The notes under the pieces: generated by a model | The model's input: only the letters and a program-made list of their open reading frames with translations | Databases searched by the model: none | Told to the model about the DNA's origin: nothing | Translations under genes and position numbers: made by a program | Assembly (NCBI RefSeq): GCF_017357005.1 | Contig: NZ_CP071589.1 | Coordinates: forward strand, 372,001-436,000 | Reading direction: 5' to 3' | Length of the DNA: 64,000 nt | DNA from: Staphylococcus simiae | Lineage (GTDB): Bacteria > Bacillota > Bacilli > Staphylococcales > Staphylococcaceae | Shown here: one piece after another, positions 47,852-64,000 of the stretch | How positions within the stretch are numbered: the stretch's first letter is position 1 | Layout: every line of letters begins with the position of its first letter

Positions 47852-48169
47852 ATGCGCGGTGGCGGAAATATGCAACAAATGATGAAACAAATGCAAAAAA
47901 TGCAAAAGAAAATGGCTCAAGAACAAGAAAAGCTTAAAGAAGAGCGTATTGTAGGTACAGCTGGTGGTGGCATGGTTGCAGTTACAGTAACTGGACACAA
48001 AGAAGTTGTAGATGTTGAGATTAAAGAAGAAGCAGTAGATCCTGAAGATGTTGAAATGCTACAAGATTTAGTATTGGCAGCTACTAATGAAGCAATGAAT
48101 AAAGCTGATGAACTTACTCAAGAACGCTTAGGTAAGCATACTCAAGGCTTAAATATTCCTGGAATGTGA
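47852..48169 (+). CDS. ebfC: YbaB/EbfC nucleoid-associated protein
   Basis: A 105-residue small DNA-binding protein. Methionine- and glutamine-rich start ([17 protein letters not shown]), then coiled helix KLKEER and [36 protein letters not shown] upstream. Between dnaX and recR. Confidence 0.93.
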   Translation: MRGGGNMQQMMKQMQKMQKKMAQEQEKLKEERIVGTAGGGMVAVTVTGHKEVVDVEIKEEAVDPEDVEMLQDLVLAATNEAMNKADELTQERLGKHTQGLNIPGM

Positions 48170-48175
48170 TTGTAG

Positions 48176-48772
48176 ATGCAATATCCAGAACCTATATCAA
48201 AACTTATTGATAGTTTTATGAAATTGCCAGGCATTGGTCCAAAAACAGCCCAACGTCTGGCTTTTCATACTTTAGATATGAAAGAAGACGACGTTGTACA
48301 ATTCGCTAAAGCATTAGTAGATGTAAAAAGAGAACTAACATATTGTAGTGTATGTGGACACATTACTGAGAATGATCCGTGTTATATCTGTGAGGATAAG
48401 CAAAGAGATCGATCTGTGATTTGTGTTGTTGAAGATGATAAAGATGTTATAGCTATGGAAAAAATGAGAGAATATAAAGGTTTGTATCATGTTCTACATG
48501 GTTCGATTTCACCTATGGACGGCATTGGCCCAGAAGATATTAATACTCCTTCATTGATAGAACGCTTGAAAAGTGATGAAGTAAATGAACTAATCTTAGC
48601 AATGAATCCTAATTTAGAGGGAGAATCTACTGCAATGTATATTTCGAGATTAGTTAAACCTATAGGTATTAAAGTAACAAGATTAGCACAAGGGCTATCT
48701 GTTGGTGGAGATTTAGAATATGCAGATGAAGTAACTTTATCAAAAGCTATAGCTGGAAGAACTGAAATGTAG
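48176..48772 (+). CDS. recR: Recombination protein RecR
   Basis: A 198-residue RecF-pathway protein. N-terminal helix-hairpin-helix ([15 protein letters not shown]), four-Cys zinc site ([16 protein letters not shown], about 57-72), Toprim domain, and C-terminal Walker-B-like region. Starts 6 bp after ebfC with weak Shine-Dalgarno. Confidence 0.95.
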   Translation: MQYPEPISKLIDSFMKLPGIGPKTAQRLAFHTLDMKEDDVVQFAKALVDVKRELTYCSVCGHITENDPCYICEDKQRDRSVICVVEDDKDVIAMEKMREYKGLYHVLHGSISPMDGIGPEDINTPSLIERLKSDEVNELILAMNPNLEGESTAMYISRLVKPIGIKVTRLAQGLSVGGDLEYADEVTLSKAIAGRTEM

Positions 48773-48781
48773 AAAGTAAAA

Positions 48782-48825
48782 TAAGTTGTTGTTTCTATTT
48801 TAATTATAGAAATGACAGCTTTTTT
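48782..48825 (+). terminator. Terminator after recR
   Basis: AAGTTGTTGTTTCTAT pairs with ATAGAAATGACAGCTT around TTTAATT, then TTTTTT. Confidence 0.8.
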
Positions 48826-49017
48826 CATTGGAATATAATAGTATGAAATGATAATTAAGCTTAATATAGACTGTTAATATAAAGGGTTAGTAGGAACTAT
48901 AAAATTATTTATAGCAAACAACAAAATAATTAAAAATTATTAAAGTTCCTATTTATAGCGATATAGACGATTTTTACATAAGTGCAAGTGATGATTTTCA
49001 TTTTAAAACATACTATA

Positions 49018-49048
49018 AACTTATATCTGTTATATAAGTTCGGTTTTT
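49018..49048 (+). terminator. Hairpin before the rrn promoters
   Basis: AACTTATAT/ATATAAGTT, followed by CGGTTTTT. Blocks upstream transcription from entering the rrn operon. Confidence 0.6.
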
Positions 49049-49094
49049 GCGTTCAGGTGTATTTTTAATAGTGTTAAAAGTGTAAATTTTACTG

Positions 49095-49123
49095 TTGTTA
49101 AGTATGCTAGAAGCCTGTATAGT
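49095..49123 (+). promoter_or_regulatory. rrn promoter P1
   Basis: TTGTTA (49095-49100), 17-nt spacer, TATAGT (49118-49123). Confidence 0.7.
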
Positions 49124-49195
49124 ATGTATTTGTTGAGGCGAACAAAAGCACAACAAAACAATTTGAATAAAATCAAAATTAATTTTAAAAAGTTA

Positions 49196-49224
49196 TTGAC
49201 TTGAAGATTAATAACGTTTATAAT
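49196..49224 (+). promoter_or_regulatory. rrn promoter P2
   Basis: TTGACT (49196-49201), 17-nt spacer, TATAAT (49219-49224). Confidence 0.88.
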
Positions 49225-49347
49225 TAATTCTTGTGTTGAGAAATGAACATTGAAAACTGAATGACAATATGTCAACGTTAATTCCAAAAACGTAACATTA
49301 AGTTACAAACATTATTTAGTATTATGAGCTAATCAAACATCATAAAT

Positions 49348-50910
<1,563 letters not shown>

Positions 50911-51145
50911 ATTCGGAACATCTTTTTAGAAGATGCGGAATAACGTAGACATATTGTATTCAGTTTTGAATGTTTATTAACATTCATTTGTACATTGAAA
51001 ACTAGATAAGTAAGTAAAAATAGATTTTACCAAGCAAAACCGAGTGAATAAAGAGTTTTAAATAAGCTTGAATTCATAAGAAATAATCGCTAGTGTTCGA
51101 AAGAACACTCACAAGATTAATAACGCGTTTCCTAACGGAAACATA

Positions 51146-54068
<2,923 letters not shown>

Positions 54069-54141
54069 TTAAATGTTTTGCGAAGCACAATCATTTTTAC
54101 TTACTATCTAGTTTTGAGTGTATAATTTACATTCTTATTTG

Positions 54142-54256
54142 TCTGGTGACTATGGCAAGGAGGTCACACCTGTTCCCATGCCGAACACAGAAGTTAAGCT
54201 CCTTAGCGCCGATGGTAGTCGGACTTACGTTCCGCTAGAGTAGGACGTTGCCAGGC
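54142..54256 (+). rRNA. 5S ribosomal RNA
   Basis: 115 nt, TCTGGTGACTATGGC to ...ACGTTGCCAGGC. Complete helix I. Ends 28 nt before an intrinsic terminator. Confidence 0.97.
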
Positions 54257-54284
54257 AATAAAAATGGATGCGATGACCCGCATT

Positions 54285-54308
54285 GAGACCGTAAGGTCTC
54301 TTTTTTTT
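54285..54308 (+). terminator. rrn terminator
   Basis: GAGACC-GTAA-GGTCTC then eight Ts. Confidence 0.93.
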
Positions 54309-54468
54309 ATGTCTAAAAGTCATGAAGGTATATAAGGACTTGATGCAGAGCAAGCGTTTGAAGCTGACGAAATAAGGAACGAACGCCACGACTTTAGACG
54401 AGCTAAAGGAGTCAGAGAGAGACGTCAATGAGGAAAGATGCGAGCGGTTGTCTCAAGTCAAGAAAGCG

Positions 54469-54522
54469 CCTTAGCGCCGATGGTAGCAGACTACGTTCCG
54501 CTAGAGTAGGACGTTGCCAGGC
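54469..54522 (+). pseudogene. Truncated 5S rRNA fragment
   Basis: CCTTAGCGCCGATGGTAG... to TTGCCAGGC repeats the 3' half of the 5S at 54142-54256, with a slightly altered middle (GCAGACTACG for TCGGACTTACG). It is followed by the same AATAAAAATGGATGCGATGA spacer and a near-copy of the terminator. It cannot fold as a full 5S. Confidence 0.92.
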
Positions 54523-54550
54523 AATAAAAATGGATGCGATGAGTCGCATT

Positions 54551-54573
54551 GAGACCGCGAGGTCTCTTTTTTT
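54551..54573 (+). terminator. Duplicate of the rrn terminator
   Basis: GAGACC-GCGA-GGTCTC then Ts. One loop base change from the first. Confidence 0.9.
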
Positions 54574-54657
54574 ATGTCTAAATACATCATGTTAGTATTG
54601 AAAAAGCGAGGCACTATTAGAAAATAAGATGTATATTTTCTAAAGCAACTTAATTAT

Positions 54658-54714
54658 TGTACAATAGACAAGCTATTGTATAAGTAACACTAACTTTTTC
54701 CAAAGAAGTGTTAC
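54658..54714. promoter_or_regulatory. Two dyads in the promoter region of the decarboxylase operon
   Basis: TTGTACAATA/TATTGTATAA (54658-54683, 9 of 10) and GTAACACT/AGTGTTAC (54684-54691 and 54707-54714, perfect). TATAAT at 54717-54722 is a likely -10. They may bind a regulator. Confidence 0.4.
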
Positions 54715-54753
54715 TATATAATTAATGAATGTTTTAAGGGAAAGTGAGTAAAT

Positions 54754-56719
<1,966 letters not shown>

Positions 56720-56745
56720 TATAATTGCTAGAAGAGGTGTTATAA

Positions 56746-57078
<333 letters not shown>

Positions 57079-57143
57079 ATGCATTTTGCAATAATAATTC
57101 GTAAAAGCTAATTATAATATCTAAATACTTATTAAATGATTTA

Positions 57144-57262
57144 GGGTTGCTTTAATGTAGCTAGTTATGAATAAAGATAAGGTAATCGTTGATGTATCTT
57201 CAATACAGTACCTTATTGTTATTATTTATGAATAATTAGTTTTCTGATAGCAACCTTTTTAT
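57144..57262 (+). terminator. Long-range hairpin after darA
   Basis: GGGTTGCT (57144-) pairs with AGCAACC (57249-57255), TTTTT after; AAGGTA/TACCTT lies inside. It ends the transcript before the short holB leader. Confidence 0.55.
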
Positions 57263-57287
57263 ATAAATGAAAAGGGGATTGTAATGA

Positions 57288-58214
57288 ATGGATGAACAGC
57301 AACAATTGGCAAATGCATATCATTCAAATAAATTATCACATGCTTATTTATTTGAAGGTGACGATGCACAAACAATGAAACAAGTTGCATTGAATTTTGC
57401 AAAGCTTATCTTATGTGATAACGATAGTCAATGTGATGCAAAGGTTTCCGCATTCAATCATCCAGATTTTTTGTATGTTTCTTCTAATGAAAATACTATA
57501 AAAAAAGAACAAGTTGAACAGCTAGTTCATTATATGAATCAACTTCCTATAGAAAGTGATTATAAGGTATATATCATTGAAGATTTTGAGAAGTTAACTA
57601 TTCAAGGTGAAAATAGTATTTTAAAATTTTTAGAAGAACCTCCTGATAAAACCATTGCCATTTTATTATCAACTAAACCAGAACAAATATTAAATACCAT
57701 ACATTCAAGATGTCAACATTTGTATTTTAAGCCTATAGACAAAGTACAGTTTATTAAACGTTTAGAAGATAGAGAAATATCTAAACCAATAGCTGAAATG
57801 ATTAGTACATATACGACACAAATTGAAAATGCGCTAGCTTTAAATGAAGAGTTTGATTTAATGTCATTAAGAAAGAGCATTATACATTGGTGTGAACTGT
57901 TGTTAACTAACAAATCAATGGCATTAATAGGTATTATAGATCTATTAAAACAAGCTAAAAATCGTAAATTACAATTATTAACTATTGCTGCTGTAAATGG
58001 ATTTTTCGAAGATATCTTACATAGTAAAGTTAATATTAACAGTACAATTATTTTTAGTGATTTACAAAATGACACACAAAAATATGCGCAAAATTTAACT
58101 TTTAATCAAATCGTTTTAATGTTAGAACAGCTAACAGATGCACATAAAAAATTAAACCAAAATGTTAATCCAACATTAGTGTTTGAACAAATAGTAATTA
58201 AGGGTGTGAGTTAA
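57288..58214 (+). CDS. holB: DNA polymerase III delta-prime subunit
   Basis: A 308-residue clamp-loader subunit of the AAA+ family: SHAYLFEGDDAQ, IIEDFEKLTIQGENSILKFLEEPP and the SRC motif HSRCQHL. Walker A is degenerate, as in delta-prime. ATG 57288 has AAAGGGG 10 nt upstream. Abuts ricT. Confidence 0.92.
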   Translation: MDEQQQLANAYHSNKLSHAYLFEGDDAQTMKQVALNFAKLILCDNDSQCDAKVSAFNHPDFLYVSSNENTIKKEQVEQLVHYMNQLPIESDYKVYIIEDFEKLTIQGENSILKFLEEPPDKTIAILLSTKPEQILNTIHSRCQHLYFKPIDKVQFIKRLEDREISKPIAEMISTYTTQIENALALNEEFDLMSLRKSIIHWCELLLTNKSMALIGIIDLLKQAKNRKLQLLTIAAVNGFFEDILHSKVNINSTIIFSDLQNDTQKYAQNLTFNQIVLMLEQLTDAHKKLNQNVNPTLVFEQIVIKGVS

Positions 58215-59018
58215 ATGCCAAATGTTGTCGGCATTCAGTTTCAAAAAGCCGGAAAATTAGAATATTATACACCTAATAATATAGATTTAGATGAAGGACA
58301 ATGGGTAGTTGTTGAATCTCAAAGAGGTATTGAAATTGGTTTGGTCAAAACAGGCGTCAAAGCTATCGCTGAAGAAGATATTTGTTTACCTATAAAATCA
58401 GTTATACGTATTGCAAATGAAGCAGACGTTGCTACATATTTTAAAAATGAACAAGATGCTGAAGAGGCATTAGAATTATGTAAAAATATTGTACAACAGC
58501 AGCAATTGGATATGCGTTTAGTTAACTGTGAATACACATTAGATAAATCAAAAGTCATTTTTAATTTTACGGCCGATGATCGTATTGATTTTAGAAAATT
58601 AGTAAAATCTTTAGCACAAAATTTAAAAACTAGAATCGAGTTAAGACAAATCGGTGTTAGAGACGAAGCTAAATTACTTGGTGGAATCGGTCCATGTGGA
58701 CGCTCTCTTTGTTGTTCAACGTTTTTAGGGGATTTTGAACCGGTTTCTATTAAAATGGCTAAAGATCAAAATTTATCATTAAATCCTACGAAAATATCAG
58801 GTGCATGTGGTAGATTGATGTGCTGTTTAAAATATGAAAATGATTTATACGAAGAAGCTAGAGCACAACTGCCAGATATTGGTGATGCTATTGACACACC
58901 AGAGGGGAACGGTAAAGTTGTAGCATTAAATATACTTGATATTTCAATGCAAGTTAAAATAGAAGGCCTTGAGCAACCACTAGAATATAAATTAGAAGAG
59001 TTAGAAGCTTTGAAATGA
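58215..59018 (+). CDS. ricT: PSP1-domain protein RicT (YaaT)
   Basis: A 267-residue PSP1-domain protein. Cys-rich motif GPCGRSLCCSTF (about 155-166) and CGRLMCC (about 196-202) bind Fe-S with RicA and RicF. The complex acts on RNase Y in B. subtilis. Starts at the base after the holB stop. Confidence 0.9.
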   Translation: MPNVVGIQFQKAGKLEYYTPNNIDLDEGQWVVVESQRGIEIGLVKTGVKAIAEEDICLPIKSVIRIANEADVATYFKNEQDAEEALELCKNIVQQQQLDMRLVNCEYTLDKSKVIFNFTADDRIDFRKLVKSLAQNLKTRIELRQIGVRDEAKLLGGIGPCGRSLCCSTFLGDFEPVSIKMAKDQNLSLNPTKISGACGRLMCCLKYENDLYEEARAQLPDIGDAIDTPEGNGKVVALNILDISMQVKIEGLEQPLEYKLEELEALK

Positions 59019-59034
59019 GGAGGCTTAAGTAGAG

Positions 59035-59397
59035 TTGGAACGCAATGACATATTTGATAGATTACTGCGTTTAGAAACGAGTGTTAACCAATTAGCACAA
59101 GAAGCAACTGAATTAAAATCACTTGTTGTTGAAATGGTTGAAACTAATGTAGCGTTACAATTAGAAAATGATAATCTAAAAAAAGTACTAGGTAATGAAG
59201 AAGTACAAAATGATGAGCATCATAGTCAAGATATTGCCGCGCAACAGCAGACAAAGAAAGTCAAAAAACCATTGCCAAGTAAAGATAACTTAGCAATCTT
59301 GTACGGCGAAGGCTTTCATATATGTAAAGGTGAATTATTTGGAAAACACCGACATGGAGAAGATTGTTTATTTTGCCTTAATGTATTGAGTGATTAA
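59035..59397 (+). CDS. yabA: Replication initiation control protein YabA
   Basis: A 120-residue protein. N-terminal coiled coil (residues 3-50) tetramerises; C-terminal zinc motif [20 protein letters not shown]. Binds DnaA and DnaN to limit initiation. TTG start at 59035 with GAGGAGG about 11 nt upstream. Confidence 0.93.
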   Translation: MERNDIFDRLLRLETSVNQLAQEATELKSLVVEMVETNVALQLENDNLKKVLGNEEVQNDEHHSQDIAAQQQTKKVKKPLPSKDNLAILYGEGFHICKGELFGKHRHGEDCLFCLNVLSD

Positions 59398-59503
59398 ATG
59401 ATAAGGCAAATAAATTTTGAAATGAATCATAAAATGTAACTGGGTGTATAAGTGGTAATGATAGTGATTACTACCAATACATCCCTTTTTTAGGAGTAAA
59501 TGA

Positions 59504-60229
59504 ATGTTAAATGAAAATGAACGATATGACCAATTAATTAAAGAACAATTTAAAATTATTCAAAATGATGATGTGTTTTCATTTTCTACAGATGCGTTAT
59601 TGTTAGGTCATTTTGCGTATCCAAAAGCAAAAGATAAAGTTATAGATTTGTGTGCAGGTAACGGTGTTATTCAATTACTATTATTTGCTAAACAACAGAT
59701 TAGTATAGAGGGTATAGAAATACAGTCACAGTTAGTAGATATGGCAAGTAGATCATTTCAAGTTAATAACGTAGACCAGTTTCTAACAATGCATCATATG
59801 GATGTTAACAAGGTATATCAGCATTTTAAACCATCACAATATTCATTAGTCACGTGCAATCCACCTTATTTCAAAGAAAATCAATTGCATCAACATCAAA
59901 AAGAAGCACATAAAATAGCTAGACATGAAATTTTATGTACCTTAGAAGATTGTGTATTAGCTGCACGTCATCTTTTAAAAGAAGGTGGCAAATTAATTAT
60001 GGTTCATAGAGCTGATAGACTGATGGATGTCTTAAGCGACATGCGCCATGCTAATATAGAACCTAAGAAAATCAATTTTATTTATAGTAAAATAGGGAAA
60101 TCAGCGCAAACTATTGTTGTAGAAGGTAGAAAAGGTGGTAATCAAGGATTAATCATTGCACCACCATTTTATATATATAATGAAGATGGAACTTATAGTA
60201 ATGAAATGAAGGAAATTTATTATGGATAG
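59504..60229 (+). CDS. trmN6: tRNA1(Val) adenine-37 N6-methyltransferase
   Basis: A 241-residue SAM-dependent methyltransferase. SAM motif VIDLCAGNGVIQLLLF (about 46-61) and the N6-adenine catalytic motif CNPPYF (about 119-124). ATG 59504. The next gene starts 8 bp inside its end. Confidence 0.88.
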   Translation: MLNENERYDQLIKEQFKIIQNDDVFSFSTDALLLGHFAYPKAKDKVIDLCAGNGVIQLLLFAKQQISIEGIEIQSQLVDMASRSFQVNNVDQFLTMHHMDVNKVYQHFKPSQYSLVTCNPPYFKENQLHQHQKEAHKIARHEILCTLEDCVLAARHLLKEGGKLIMVHRADRLMDVLSDMRHANIEPKKINFIYSKIGKSAQTIVVEGRKGGNQGLIIAPPFYIYNEDGTYSNEMKEIYYG

Positions 60230-60470
60230 TCACTTTGTATACATAGTCAAATGTAATGATGGAAGTTTATATACTGGATATGCAAAAGATGTTAAGGCTC
60301 GAATTGCTAAGCATAATGATGGAAAGGGAGCCAAATATACAAAAACAAGACGCCCGGTACAGTTAGTTTATCATGAAGTGTATGATACAAAATCGGAAGC
60401 ATTAAAAAGAGAATATGAAATCAAAACATATTCAAGGCAAAAGAAATTGCGATTAATTGAGGAGAGATAA
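60222..60470 (+). CDS. GIY-YIG endonuclease-like protein
   Basis: An 82-residue UPF0213-type protein. GIY-YIG core: VYIVKCNDGSLYTGYAKDVKARI, with Arg and Glu (REYEIKTY) of the catalytic core. Nuclease activity and target unproven. Sits between trmN6 and rsmI, its usual place in Firmicutes. Confidence 0.88.
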   Translation: MDSHFVYIVKCNDGSLYTGYAKDVKARIAKHNDGKGAKYTKTRRPVQLVYHEVYDTKSEALKREYEIKTYSRQKKLRLIEER

Positions 60471-60471
60471 T

Positions 60472-61323
60472 ATGGCCATACTATATTTAGTAGGAACGCC
60501 TATTGGCAATCTAGCAGATATTACTTATCGGGCAGTATCAATTTTGCAACAAGTAGATATGATTGCATGTGAAGATACACGAGTTACTACAAAATTATGT
60601 CATCACTATCAAATAGATACACCATTAAAGTCATATCATGAACATAATAAAGATAAGCAAACAAACTATATTATCGAACAACTTGAAGCGGGTTTGAGTG
60701 TGGCATTGGTATCAGATGCAGGCTTACCATTAATCAGTGATCCAGGATATGAATTAGTTGTCGCAGCTCGACAACATGGTATAAAGGTTGAAACTGTTCC
60801 AGGTCCGAACGCAGGATTAACAGCATTGATGGCAAGTGGCTTACCATCGTTCACGTATACATTTTTAGGCTTTTTACCACGAAAAGAAAAGGAGAAGACA
60901 GCTATCTTAACACAAAGAATGTATGAGGATAGCACGTTAATTATTTATGAATCGCCATATAGAGTAGTAGAAACATTAAAGACCATTGCTAAAATTGACT
61001 CTGAGCGACAAGTATCAATAGGAAGAGAATTAACTAAGAAATTCGAACAAATAACAACAGATACTATTGAACAAATTTTGGAATTACTACGACATAATGA
61101 TATCCCACAAAAGGGTGAGTTTGTTATACTCATTGAAGGTGCTAAAGCACAAGTTGATGAATCATGGTTTAATTCACTAACTATTGAGCAACATGTTAAT
61201 CATTACATTGATAAAGATAATTTAAAACCTAAACAAGCTATTAAAAAAGTAGCTGCAGACAGACAAAAGAAACCAAATGAAGTGTATAATATTTATCATC
61301 AGATTGAAACCAATGATGATTGA
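60472..61323 (+). CDS. rsmI: 16S rRNA (cytidine-1402-2'-O)-methyltransferase
   Basis: A 283-residue tetrapyrrole-methylase-fold enzyme. YLVGTPIGNLADIT at the start, CEDTRVT, VSDAGLPLISDPG and VPGPNA are family motifs. Start ATG 60472 has GAGGAG 7 nt upstream; the longer reading from 60457 lies inside the preceding gene. Confidence 0.93.
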   Translation: MAILYLVGTPIGNLADITYRAVSILQQVDMIACEDTRVTTKLCHHYQIDTPLKSYHEHNKDKQTNYIIEQLEAGLSVALVSDAGLPLISDPGYELVVAARQHGIKVETVPGPNAGLTALMASGLPSFTYTFLGFLPRKEKEKTAILTQRMYEDSTLIIYESPYRVVETLKTIAKIDSERQVSIGRELTKKFEQITTDTIEQILELLRHNDIPQKGEFVILIEGAKAQVDESWFNSLTIEQHVNHYIDKDNLKPKQAIKKVAADRQKKPNEVYNIYHQIETNDD

Positions 61324-61555
61324 TATAATAGGAATAATTGGAATGTAAATTGAAAACTGACTATTGTTGATAATGACTTTAAATCATATAAAATTGTGAG
61401 AGCGCATGGAATAAAAAAATTCTATATTTAAAAGGATATGCTTAGCAGAAAGTTTCTGTAATTGTCTGAAACAAAAAGATTATATAATCAATTTTTGCGA
61501 TTGGCAGTTACTGTTTATATTAAAAAAATTGATAAATGCAACGTTTTATAATACT

Positions 61556-61740
61556 AGTCAGTATTGCAAGGTTGGGAAGGACGCGTTATTAAAAAGTGAC
61601 ATATAGTTTTTACAATAATGTACAAGATGGACAGCTACGAATAAATTTGTTTTAAATTAATTATTGCTGTCCACTGCCATCATAGTCAGTCTTGCCGGGA
61701 TGTTATAACGATATTAAACTTTTAAAGAATTATTTCTATC
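61556..61740. repeat. Decayed dispersed-repeat region ahead of metS
   Basis: GGACAGC (61629-61635) is mirrored by GCTGTCC (61666-61672); AGTCAGTCTTGCCGG at 61684-61698 is the exact inverse of bases 9606-9620. The rest of the 536-bp gap 61324-61859 has no gene and no T-box leader that I can recognise (no AGGGTGGNACCGCG). Confidence 0.6.
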
Positions 61741-61817
61741 TTACTCTCAAATACTTGCAATATTACAAAAAGTCAATCAATTAAAGTAAACCGTCAATCA
61801 TTGAAAAGCTAAAGTAA

Positions 61818-63833
<2,016 letters not shown>

Positions 63834-63857
63834 TGCTTTAATTATAGGAGAGATAGT

Positions 63858-64000
63858 ATGTTAATCGATACACATGTTCACTTAAATGATGAACAATACG
63901 ATGAAGACTTAACAGAAGTTATTGAACGTGCGCAAGAAGCGGGTGTTGACCGTATGTTTGTAGTTGGTTTTGATACGCCAACAATTGAACGTGCCATGCG
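63858..64000 (+). CDS. tatD: TatD-family DNase (5' part only)
   Basis: Begins MLIDTHVHLNDEQYDE, with the metal-binding H-x-H of TatD nucleases. The gene runs off the right edge after 47 codons. ATAGGAGAG precedes ATG 63858. Confidence 0.9.
   Translation, partial: MLIDTHVHLNDEQYDEDLTEVIERAQEAGVDRMFVVGFDTPTIERAM

Overview
The window is about 64 kb of low-GC Firmicute chromosome with the gene order of a Staphylococcus close to S. aureus. Markers of that group are the guanine-riboswitch operon xpt-pbuX-guaB-guaA, mpsABC, mccAB-metNPQ, sle1, gltC/gltBD, the treP-treC-treR operon, SRP RNA, dnaX-recR, a complete rrn operon and tmk-darA-holB-ricT-yabA-metS. Several proteins (MpsB, Sle1, the xpt-gua enzymes) look more diverged from my memory of S. 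aureus than strain variation allows. The S. aureus genomic island nuSa-alpha, which in that species lies downstream of guaA, is absent: only about 0.65 kb separates guaA from the next large gene. A sister species of the S. aureus complex (S. simiae-like) is my best inference, not a demonstrated identity.

Layout. 1-2.1 kb: three minus-strand stress or hypothetical genes, one with a good sigma-B promoter. 2.1-7.5 kb: purine salvage and GMP synthesis under a guanine riboswitch. 7.6-15.4 kb: a Zur-box-controlled CobW GTPase, dispersed hairpin repeats, a single 20-residue PSM-alpha-like peptide gene (minus strand), and the bicarbonate-uptake/membrane-potential genes mpsABC behind a possible attenuator. 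15.4-25.5 kb: a probably broken small membrane gene, a PAP2 phosphatase, an esterase, an NSS transporter, a pentapeptide-repeat protein, and sulfur-amino-acid genes mccAB and metNPQ. 25.7-30.5 kb: sle1 with an extra LysM repeat, two copies of an 83-87 bp palindromic element, a group II intron with its reverse transcriptase, a Nudix hydrolase and a frameshifted GNAT gene. 30.7-44.8 kb: yibE/F-like pair, gltC<>gltBD, tRNA-Ser(UGA), trehalose operon, SRP RNA. 44.9-49.3 kb: a third palindromic element carrying a STAR-like array, GNAT, dnaX-ebfC-recR. 49.3-54.6 kb: 16S-23S-5S and a duplicated 5S fragment with its own terminator. 54.7-64 kb: housekeeping cluster from an Orn/Lys/Arg-type decarboxylase to metS and the start of tatD.

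Most of the content is core metabolism. The most notable structure is a family of small palindromic elements with GGTTCTCT termini. At two sites the element is flanked by perfect 8-bp direct repeats. Removing one copy plus one repeat restores a plausible ORF end. Another copy is 324 bp long and has a STAR-like repeat array inside it, still bounded by one intact 8-bp duplication. The single PSM-alpha gene, the antisense group II intron in the 3' end of a gene, and the zinc-regulated CobW near the zinc-dependent MpsB are the other points worth follow-up.
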